A DNA stretch of 5,013 bases from Rhodobacter sp. (lineage in GTDB: Bacteria; Pseudomonadota; Alphaproteobacteria; Rhodobacterales; Rhodobacteraceae). A program made the position numbers and the translations under genes. The notes under the pieces were generated by a model. That model made no database searches. It worked only from the letters and a program-made list of their open reading frames with translations, and was not told the DNA's origin. The stretch is taken from NCBI GenBank assembly GCA_027482795.1, contig JAIXVS010000098.1:1-5013 (forward strand), read 5' to 3'. Shown here one piece after another: positions 1-5,013 of this stretch. Each line of letters begins with the position of its first letter. Position 1 is the stretch's first letter.

Positions 1-173
1 CCGCCATCCAGCGTATCGTTTGCCCCCCCCGTGGCGGCAGCTGTGTCCTGCCCGCCATGGATGGTTTCATGACCATTATCCCCACGGATCGTATCTGCCC
101 GGCCAAGTCCGATGATCACGTCATTGCTGGCGACGCCCAGTATGATTTCGGCATTATTGGTTCCAAGGGTCAT
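1..173 (-). CDS. RTX-type calcium-binding repeat protein, N-terminal fragment
   Basis: Partial gene: the first 57 codons are present and the rest lies beyond the left edge. From about residue 16 the protein is rich in Gly, Asp and Asn in the spacing of RTX nonapeptides (GGxGxDxUx): SNDVIIGLGRADTIRGD, then HETIHGGQD and GGANDTLDGG. In known RTX proteins such repeats bind Ca2+ and fold into a parallel beta-roll after export, usually by a type I system using a C-terminal signal. No N-terminal signal peptide is seen, which agrees with that route. Two in-frame ATGs are possible, at 182 and 173, with a TAA two codons upstream of the first. I chose 173 because AAAGGA ends 8 bases before it, while that motif runs into the 182 ATG. 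An 8-G run lies inside the gene (23-30). Its role (adhesin, protease, S-layer or other) cannot be told from this fragment. Confidence 0.8.
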   Translation of the reverse strand, partial: MTLGTNNAEIILGVASNDVIIGLGRADTIRGDNGHETIHGGQDTAAATGGANDTLDG

Positions 174-346
174 TGGATACATCCTTTAATTGTGAAATTC
201 AGCGCAACATATCACGAAAGGCGCGGCAAATGGGTGGCAGCCGATACCAAAACCAAACACAGCCAAACCCACGCCACGGCGCAGGCATAAGCGAACCAAC
301 TGCTTGGCACGCGATTGTTACAACTTTATGGATTTTTTAGGGGTCG
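174..346. other. Intergenic gap between the PLP-enzyme gene and the RTX gene
   Basis: This 173-base stretch separates the stop of the PLP-enzyme gene from the RTX start and presumably carries the RTX promoter. It is more AT-rich than the genes around it, notably at 322-340. I see no stable GC-rich hairpin followed by a T run on the minus strand, so no intrinsic terminator can be called for the upstream operon, and no -35/-10 pair that I would trust. A 29-codon minus-strand reading frame (288-199) has no ribosome binding site and no recognisable motif, so I do not call it a gene. Confidence 0.6.
182..187 (-). promoter_or_regulatory. Ribosome binding site of the RTX gene
   Basis: Minus-strand AAAGGA, followed by an 8-base spacer and ATG at 173. 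It decides the start in favour of the second of two in-frame ATGs, since the first (182-180) overlaps the motif itself. It also shows that the RTX gene is translated independently of the upstream operon. Confidence 0.6.
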
Positions 347-1453
347 TCAATCAATCAGAGCAGATGATATCGCAACACAAAGCGGTTCTATCGGCTCGAT
401 CCCAACCGACAGGCGCACAAAGCCCAAAGGCACGCTATCGCCCCAGCGCGCGCGCCTCTCGCCCGAGGTATGCACGCCGCCAAAACTGGTGGCCTGCTGG
501 ATCATCGGGCAGCGCGACAAAAACCGCTCCGCCTGCCCCTCATCGGCAAAGGTCATGCCGATCAAAAAGCCAAACCCAGCCATTTGGCGCAGCGCTAATG
601 CGTGATCGCGGTCATCTGGCAGCCCCAGATAGCGCAGCCCTATCAGCGCCTTGTGGCCCTGCAAGCGCCGCGCAATCTCGCCCGCATTTTCGCACATGCG
701 GGTCAGGCGCAGCTCTAACGTTTCCAGCCCGCGATGCACCAGCCACGCATCAAACGGGCTGGGAATGGCCCCCGACATGCGCCGCCAATCGGACACGCGC
801 GTCATCAGCCCACTATCGCGCCCCGCGACATGGCCAAACAGCACATCGCCATGCCCTGCGGGGGCCTTGGTATCTGCCGCCACCACCACATCGGCCCCCA
901 AATCCAAGGGGCGCTGTAGCAGCGGCGTCATGGTGGTGTTGTCCACAATCACCTTGGCCCCCACTGCGCGGGCGCGGGCCGCGACATCTGCAATATCGAC
1001 CATGTCCAAAAACGGGTTGGTTGGGGATTCAACATAAACCACCGACGCGCCTGCAAAATCCGCCGCCGCATAATCGCGGGCGGCCAAAAACTGCACGTCC
1101 ACCCCCATTGGGCGCAGAAATGTCTCGGCAAAGACGCGGGTGACGTAATAGCCATCGGATGGCAAAACCACCCGCCCGCCGCCCTGAACGCAGGCCATCA
1201 GCGCCGCAGATATCGCCGCCATGCCCGATGGAAAGGCCAAGGCAGGCGCATCTTCCAAAAGGGTCAACTGCGCCTCGACCGCGTCCCAAGTGGGGTTGCC
1301 CGCGCGCGTGTAAAAATGCCCGCCCGCCTGAACGCCTGGCAAATGATAGGCTGATGACATCACAAGGGGCGTCGCAATTGGGTCGCCCTGCGACAGCCCC
1401 GCTTTGCGGTGATGCAGCATCATGGCTGCGCGCTGCAATTCTTCCTCGCGCAT
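347..1453 (-). CDS. PLP-dependent Cys/Met metabolism enzyme (cystathionine gamma-synthase/lyase family)
   Basis: Complete, 368 residues, close to the usual 380-400 for this cytosolic fold-type I family, which makes or breaks C-S bonds at the beta or gamma carbon of amino acids. Visible family marks: YTRAGNPT (48-55, Tyr and Arg that hold the cofactor phosphate of the neighbouring subunit), SGMAAI (76-81), a Tyr pair at 102-103 in the cofactor-stacking position, VESPTNP (141-147), DNTTMTPLLQ with the pyridine-binding Asp at 171, the Schiff-base lysine at 196, SFGGVH (323-328) and FVRLSVGIE (345-353) with the carboxylate-binding Arg347. The segment around Lys196 is odd: DTKAPAGHGD where the family usually has SATKYLxGHSD, so a phosphate-contacting Ser and the Tyr-Leu after Lys are replaced. 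I chose ATG 1453 over GTG 1468 because AAAGG sits 7 bases upstream of the ATG. It is probably the last gene of the operon. Lyase, synthase and sulfhydrylase activities cannot be told apart from sequence; calling it metB or a methionine gamma-lyase would be overreach. Confidence 0.88.
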   Translation of the reverse strand: MREEELQRAAMMLHHRKAGLSQGDPIATPLVMSSAYHLPGVQAGGHFYTRAGNPTWDAVEAQLTLLEDAPALAFPSGMAAISAALMACVQGGGRVVLPSDGYYVTRVFAETFLRPMGVDVQFLAARDYAAADFAGASVVYVESPTNPFLDMVDIADVAARARAVGAKVIVDNTTMTPLLQRPLDLGADVVVAADTKAPAGHGDVLFGHVAGRDSGLMTRVSDWRRMSGAIPSPFDAWLVHRGLETLELRLTRMCENAGEIARRLQGHKALIGLRYLGLPDDRDHALALRQMAGFGFLIGMTFADEGQAERFLSRCPMIQQATSFGGVHTSGERRARWGDSVPLGFVRLSVGIEPIEPLCVAISSALID

Positions 1454-1460
1454 ACCTGCA

Positions 1461-1465
1461 CCTTT
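1461..1465 (-). promoter_or_regulatory. Ribosome binding site of the PLP-enzyme gene
   Basis: Minus-strand AAAGG with a 7-base spacer to ATG at 1453. The alternative GTG start at 1468 has only a weak match upstream (GGG within TTGGGCC), so the shorter 368-residue protein is preferred. Confidence 0.55.
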
Positions 1466-1485
1466 CACTTTGGCCCAAATACCTA

Positions 1486-1500
1486 AGCGGCGCTGCCGCT
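1486..1500 (-). other. Small hairpin at the 3' end of the 3-HIBADH-like gene
   Basis: Minus-strand AGCGGC-AGC-GCCGCT is a perfect 6-base-pair GC-rich stem with a 3-base loop, and its first two bases are the last two of the TAG stop at 1501-1499. It is not followed by a T run (TAGGTATTTGGG comes next), so it does not look like a full intrinsic terminator. It could be an intercistronic stability or processing element that tunes expression of the downstream PLP-enzyme gene, or chance in GC-rich DNA. Confidence 0.35.
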
Positions 1501-2404
1501 ACACCAGCTTGGCAGGAAATCCTTCTGCGCGCAAATCTGTATGCAGCAGGTCTTCCAGCAGCTTGGCGATCATGGGCGATTGCGCCTCGCCGCCATAGGC
1601 CGCTTTGGCGGCGATATAGGTCTGGTTGGTCATCGAGGCGAGATCCAGCGGCACACCGAACTCTTTCCCAAAGCCCAGTGCAAAGCCCAAATCCTTCAGC
1701 GCCAGATCAATGTTGAAGGCAATATCATAGCTGCCGTTCAAAATCAGCGCACCTTCGGTTTCATGTACGAATGAATTGCCCGAAGACGCCGCAATCGCAT
1801 GCCAGCTTTGCGCCAAATCAAGACCGCCCCGCTTGGCCAGCATCAACGCCTCGGATGTGGCTTTCAGGTGAATAAAGGCCAGCATATTGGTGATGACCTT
1901 GATAATCGCCGAAGACCCCAGCGGCCCCATGTGGAAAATACGCACCCCCATGGCAGCCATTGCGCCGTGGTGCAGATCAAACAGCGCCTTGCTGCCCCCA
2001 GCCAGCATGGTGATTTTGCCTTGGGCGGCCAAATGCACCCCGCCTGTGACGGGCAGTTCCATCATCTCATGCCCCGCATCCGACGCGATTTTGGCAAAGG
2101 CCAACACCTCTTCGCGCCCCAAAGTGGACATTTCCACCCAAGATGCGCCCGCCTTCATATGGGGCAGGATATTGCGCAAAACCATTTCCGAAACGCGCGG
2201 GCTGGGCAGGCAGGTGATAACGTGATCCACCGATGCCGCCACGTCTTCGGCGCTGCTGGCAAGCCGCGCCCCAGCCGCCACAAGCGGCGCAGCCAGCGCA
2301 GGGTTCAAATCATAAACCGTCAGCCCAAAGCCTGCCTTCAAAAGGCAGCCCGCACAGGCCGCCCCCAGATTTCCAAGGCCGATATAGCCGTAATGAATGC
2401 TCAT
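1499..2404 (-). CDS. NAD(P)-dependent beta-hydroxyacid dehydrogenase (3-hydroxyisobutyrate dehydrogenase-like)
   Basis: Complete, 301 residues, the normal size for this family of soluble enzymes that oxidise beta-hydroxyacids to semialdehydes or reduce the reverse. The N-terminal Rossmann fold opens with GYIGLGNLG (6-14). Asp32 at the end of the second strand (VYDLN) suggests NAD rather than NADP. Next come the cofactor-binding CLPS (65-68), the substrate-binding segment LPVTGGVHLAAQGK (117-130; relatives often have PVSGG), the catalytic lysine Lys169 with Asn173 four residues on (SSAIIKVITN), and the all-alpha C-terminal domain with LKDLGFAL (236-243). The start overlaps the stop of the aldehyde dehydrogenase gene by four bases (ATGA), which points to translational coupling; GAGGA lies 3 bases upstream, rather close. 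Family membership is clear, but the substrate is not: relatives act on 3-hydroxyisobutyrate, tartronate semialdehyde, gamma-hydroxybutyrate or sulfonated lactaldehydes. The partner aldehyde dehydrogenase suggests an aldehyde intermediate. Confidence 0.9.
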   Translation of the reverse strand: MSIHYGYIGLGNLGAACAGCLLKAGFGLTVYDLNPALAAPLVAAGARLASSAEDVAASVDHVITCLPSPRVSEMVLRNILPHMKAGASWVEMSTLGREEVLAFAKIASDAGHEMMELPVTGGVHLAAQGKITMLAGGSKALFDLHHGAMAAMGVRIFHMGPLGSSAIIKVITNMLAFIHLKATSEALMLAKRGGLDLAQSWHAIAASSGNSFVHETEGALILNGSYDIAFNIDLALKDLGFALGFGKEFGVPLDLASMTNQTYIAAKAAYGGEAQSPMIAKLLEDLLHTDLRAEGFPAKLV

Positions 2405-3837
2405 GCGTCCTCGCCCCAGCCCACAATCGCCTTCACTTCGCAGAAATCATGGATGCCCCAAGCCCCATATTCGCGCCCATTGCCCGATTGTTTGTACCCG
2501 CCGAACGGCGCGTGAATATCCCATGCGGGATAGTTTAGGTTCACCGTGCCCGCGCGCATCCGCCGCGCCACGGCCCGCGCCTCGTCCACAGGGCCGCTGA
2601 TATAGGCGGCAAGCCCGTATTCGGTATCATTGCCCACGCGCACGGCCTCGTCCACGCTGTCATAGGGGATCAGCACCAACACGGGGCCAAAGATTTCCTC
2701 GCGCGCGATGGTCATATCATTGGTCACATCGGCAAAGACCGTGGGGCGCACGAACCAGCCGCGATTAACCCCTTCTGGCCGCCCAATCCCGCCAGTGACC
2801 AACGTGGCCCCTTCGGAGATGCCCTTTTCAATCAGGCCCTGCACTTTGGTGAACTGCATTTTTGAAACAAGCGGCCCCATCGTCGTAGACTCAAGGCGCG
2901 GATCGCCCACCACAATGCCCTCTGCCGCCGCCTTGGCCGCCGCCACCGCCACATCGCGCGCTTCGCGCGGAATGAACATGCGCGTGGCCGCATCACACGA
3001 TTGGCCCGTATTCGTCATCATCGCCGCCGTGCCATCGGCGACCGCTTGGGCAATATCGGCCGAGGGCAGGATGATATTGGGCGATTTGCCGCCCAGTTCC
3101 TGCGCCACACGTTTGACCGTGGGCGCGGCCGCTGCCGCCACGGCAATGCCCGCCCGCGTGCTGCCCGTGAACGACACCATATCCACATCAGGGTGCGAGG
3201 CCATGCGCGCGCCCACATCTGGCCCCGTGCCATTGACCAAATTGAACACGCCCGCAGGAACCCCTGCCGCATGGCAAATTTCGGCAAACAAAACACCAGA
3301 CAAAGGCGCGATTTCCGATGGTTTCAGCACCATTGTGCAGCCTGCAATCAGCGCAGGGGCCACTTTACAGACAATCTGGTTTAGCGGCCAGTTCCACGGC
3401 GTGATCAGCGCACACACGCCAATACCTTCATAAATGATGCGCGTTGTTCCTTGGGTTTTCTCCCACACCATGTCTTCAGCGGCCTTAATCGTGGCCTCTA
3501 GATGCACTTGGCCCGCCCAAACCTGCGCCTCGCGCGCCCAAGTGATCGGCGCGCCCATTTCGGTGGACACCGCCTGCGCGATATCTTCATACCGGGAATT
3601 ATACACGTCCAGCAGGCGCTTGACCAAGGCAATCCGCTCGGCCACGGGCCAATTGGAATAGCTTTCTAACGCCGCGCGCGCCGCAGCCACCGCCGCATCG
3701 ACATCCGTCGCATTGCCCAAGGCCACCTGCGCGACAATCTCTTCTGTCGCGGGGTTTTCAACGCCCATTTGCGTTTGCGATTTCGGGGCCACCCATGCGC
3801 CACCAATATAGAAATGGGTCATATGTTCAGAGATCAT
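2401..3837 (-). CDS. Aldehyde dehydrogenase, NAD(P)-dependent, ALDH superfamily
   Basis: Complete, 478 residues, typical for the classical ALDH superfamily, which oxidises an aldehyde to its carboxylic acid in the cytoplasm. All main marks are present in order: TPWNWPLNQ (146-154) with the oxyanion-stabilising Asn149, KPSEIAPLS (172-180), FTGSTRAG (223-230) on the cofactor loop, the general base Glu247 in QELGGKSP, the nucleophile Cys281 in GQSCDAATRM, EEIFGPV (380-386) and PFGGYKQSGNGREYG (444-458). Asp directly after the nucleophile is uncommon; Asn, Thr or Val is more usual. The pattern GQSCxAxTRM recalls the group around CddD (6-oxolauric acid dehydrogenase), but I would not assign a substrate from that. 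The start at 3837 has GAGG 5 bases upstream, overlapping the stop of the methyltransferase gene, and the next in-frame ATG (3822) has no ribosome binding site. It ends with the ATGA overlap into the next dehydrogenase gene. Confidence 0.93.
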   Translation of the reverse strand: MISEHMTHFYIGGAWVAPKSQTQMGVENPATEEIVAQVALGNATDVDAAVAAARAALESYSNWPVAERIALVKRLLDVYNSRYEDIAQAVSTEMGAPITWAREAQVWAGQVHLEATIKAAEDMVWEKTQGTTRIIYEGIGVCALITPWNWPLNQIVCKVAPALIAGCTMVLKPSEIAPLSGVLFAEICHAAGVPAGVFNLVNGTGPDVGARMASHPDVDMVSFTGSTRAGIAVAAAAAPTVKRVAQELGGKSPNIILPSADIAQAVADGTAAMMTNTGQSCDAATRMFIPREARDVAVAAAKAAAEGIVVGDPRLESTTMGPLVSKMQFTKVQGLIEKGISEGATLVTGGIGRPEGVNRGWFVRPTVFADVTNDMTIAREEIFGPVLVLIPYDSVDEAVRVGNDTEYGLAAYISGPVDEARAVARRMRAGTVNLNYPAWDIHAPFGGYKQSGNGREYGAWGIHDFCEVKAIVGWGEDA

Positions 3838-3844
3838 GCGCGCC

Positions 3845-5013
3845 TCACGAGAAATAGATGTTGTATTTGGCGCGAATGGCCGCGTCGATTTGCGGGTCGA
3901 TCACAGTGCCAGCCTTGGCCAGAATGGCATTCTTGCGCGCAATCGCCGCATCAAGCAAGAGGGGCTTGCCCGCCTCGTTCCATTCCTTGGGCGACATGCG
4001 GTTGGCGACCTTGGGGTAGATATATTCGGTTTGCATCAGCTTAAGCGTTTGATCGCTGCCCAAATAATGCCCCGCCCCGCCAAGGCAGACCTCTTTCATC
4101 GCATCAATGCTGGTGGTGTCGGGGTTTACGTCAATACCGCGCACCAAACGCATCGCTTGGCCCAAAAGATCATCGCCCAACACCAAAGATTCCAGACAGA
4201 AGCCGAGCAAGGATGCGTGCATCCCCACCGCCTCGTAGCACATGTTCAACCCAGACAGGCCCGCAAGGGAATTGGTAATCCCCTGCTCCCATCCTGCCTG
4301 CATATCGGGCAGCTTGCTGTCTGAAATGCCGCTGGCAGCGCCGCCTGGCAAATCATAAAAACGGTGCATCTGCGCACAGCCTGCTGTCAGCAGCGCCTGC
4401 TCGGCAGACCCGCCCGACATCGCCCCCGTGCGAAGGTCGGACACAAAGGGCCATGTTCCAAAAATGCAAGGCGCACCTTTGACGATAGCATTGGCATAGA
4501 CCACACCAGCCAAGCATTCCGCCATGGCTTGCACGATGGTCAGGGCAATTGGCGCAGGCGATGTCGCCCCCGCTTGGCCCGCAGACAGCAGCAGCATCGG
4601 CATCCCGCGCCGAATGCAATCTTCCATCGTAATGCAGGATTCTTCGGCAAACTTCATTGGCGGGACAACAAAGCAATTGGAATTGCTCACAAAAGGCCGC
4701 TCGCGCCATTTATCTTCGCCGCCCGCCACCATGTAAATCATGTCAAAGCAATCGGCCACGTGCGACGGGTCGCTAAAGGACGTGCCCACATGCTTGGTTG
4801 TCCCCGCAAGGCAGCCATACAGCGTGTTCAAATCCATCTCGCGGTTATCGACCACATCGCGGCAAACCATCGTGCGCTGGTAAAAGTGGATATTGTCCAA
4901 ATTGTCCACCAAACGCGCGGCATCATACAGGTCTTGCGCCGTGCTTTCGCGGTAGTCCAGCGTGATGGGATCTACGATATGCACCGCCGCCCCTGCTGTG
5001 CCAAAATGCACAC
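3845..5013 (-). CDS. MttB/trimethylamine methyltransferase family protein (non-pyrrolysine), C-terminal part
   Basis: Partial: 388 residues up to the stop at 3845 are seen and the N-terminus lies beyond the right edge. Family members are about 470-520 residues, so roughly 90-130 are missing. The GTG at 5011 is read as an internal valine, since strong family similarity begins at once (HFGTAGAAVHIVDP). Marks of the family include SAGQAGATSPAPI (143-155 of the fragment), GTWPFVSDLRTGAMSGG (185-201), GISDSKLPDMQAG (228-240) and GGAGHYLGSDQTL (311-323) followed by a TEYxYP motif. Characterised members move a methyl group from a quaternary or tertiary amine (trimethylamine, glycine betaine, proline betaine, carnitine, gamma-butyrobetaine) to a corrinoid protein. 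The visible frame has no internal TAG, so in this part there is no pyrrolysine, and trimethylamine itself is an unlikely substrate. It is the first visible gene of the operon, 7 bases upstream of the aldehyde dehydrogenase gene. No corrinoid protein gene is in view. Many alphaproteobacterial members have no known substrate. Confidence 0.9.
   Translation of the reverse strand, partial: VHFGTAGAAVHIVDPITLDYRESTAQDLYDAARLVDNLDNIHFYQRTMVCRDVVDNREMDLNTLYGCLAGTTKHVGTSFSDPSHVADCFDMIYMVAGGEDKWRERPFVSNSNCFVVPPMKFAEESCITMEDCIRRGMPMLLLSAGQAGATSPAPIALTIVQAMAECLAGVVYANAIVKGAPCIFGTWPFVSDLRTGAMSGGSAEQALLTAGCAQMHRFYDLPGGAASGISDSKLPDMQAGWEQGITNSLAGLSGLNMCYEAVGMHASLLGFCLESLVLGDDLLGQAMRLVRGIDVNPDTTSIDAMKEVCLGGAGHYLGSDQTLKLMQTEYIYPKVANRMSPKEWNEAGKPLLLDAAIARKNAILAKAGTVIDPQIDAAIRAKYNIYFS

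Noticed and set aside
199..288. 29-codon minus-strand reading frame starting at ATG 288, rich in Trp and Arg
   Set aside because: No ribosome binding site upstream, no recognisable motif, and it cannot be extended because of a stop upstream; it is most likely chance within the intergenic gap.
333..338. T run on the plus strand near the end of the PLP-enzyme gene, considered as a terminator tail
   Set aside because: It is on the wrong strand for the minus-strand operon and has no GC-rich stem before it.
304..1143. Long plus-strand open frame of 279 codons opposite the PLP-enzyme gene
   Set aside because: Its composition (Pro, Arg, Ala, Ser, low complexity) is typical of an antisense shadow of a GC-rich gene, and the minus-strand protein has clear family motifs over the same stretch.
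1466..1468. GTG as the start of the PLP-enzyme gene, adding five residues
   Set aside because: The ATG at 1453 has a well-placed AAAGG 7 bases upstream, while the GTG has only a weak match.
1799..2515. Plus-strand open frame of 238 codons opposite the 3-HIBADH-like gene
   Set aside because: It is rich in Gln, His, Arg and Pro without any domain pattern, and it crosses the junction of two well-supported minus-strand genes.
2708..3433. Plus-strand open frame of 241 codons opposite the aldehyde dehydrogenase gene
   Set aside because: It mirrors the codon frame of the ALDH gene, which has every catalytic motif; the shadow protein has no motif and no ribosome binding site that I can see.
5009..5011. 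GTG at 5011 as the true start of the methyltransferase gene
   Set aside because: Family similarity begins immediately after it and the protein would lack about a fifth of the usual length, so the gene is taken as cut by the window edge.

Overview
The window reads as part of an alphaproteobacterial chromosome, most likely a marine Rhodobacterales-type bacterium. That assignment is an inference from the GC-rich coding sequence, the tightly packed catabolic genes, a non-pyrrolysine MttB-family methyltransferase and an RTX-type protein. No rRNA, tRNA, mobile element, CRISPR array or integrase is visible. Every gene I can support lies on the minus strand, so the window is best read from right to left.

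Layout in the direction of transcription: (1) 5013-3845, an MttB/trimethylamine methyltransferase-family protein whose N-terminus lies beyond the window; (2) 3837-2401, a complete NAD(P)-dependent aldehyde dehydrogenase; (3) 2404-1499, a complete dehydrogenase of the 3-hydroxyisobutyrate dehydrogenase/6-phosphogluconate dehydrogenase-like family; (4) 1453-347, a complete PLP-dependent enzyme of the cystathionine gamma-synthase/lyase (Cys/Met metabolism) family; (5) after a 173-base gap without a convincing gene, 173-1, the start of an RTX calcium-binding-repeat protein that runs off the left edge.

Genes 1-4 are spaced by 7 bases, a 4-base ATGA overlap and about 45 bases, so they very probably form one operon. 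A plausible reading is a catabolic pathway for a methylated quaternary amine or sulfonium compound: the methyltransferase removes a methyl group, the PLP enzyme breaks a C-S or C-N bond or eliminates a leaving group, and the two dehydrogenases oxidise the carbon skeleton (alcohol or hydroxyacid, aldehyde to acid). No gene here fixes the substrate, and the corrinoid protein, methyl acceptor enzyme, transporter and regulator that would normally go with such a pathway are not in view. The RTX gene has its own ribosome binding site and is probably a separate unit. The most interesting point is the combination of these four enzyme families in one operon, together with an unusual active-site neighbourhood in the PLP enzyme.
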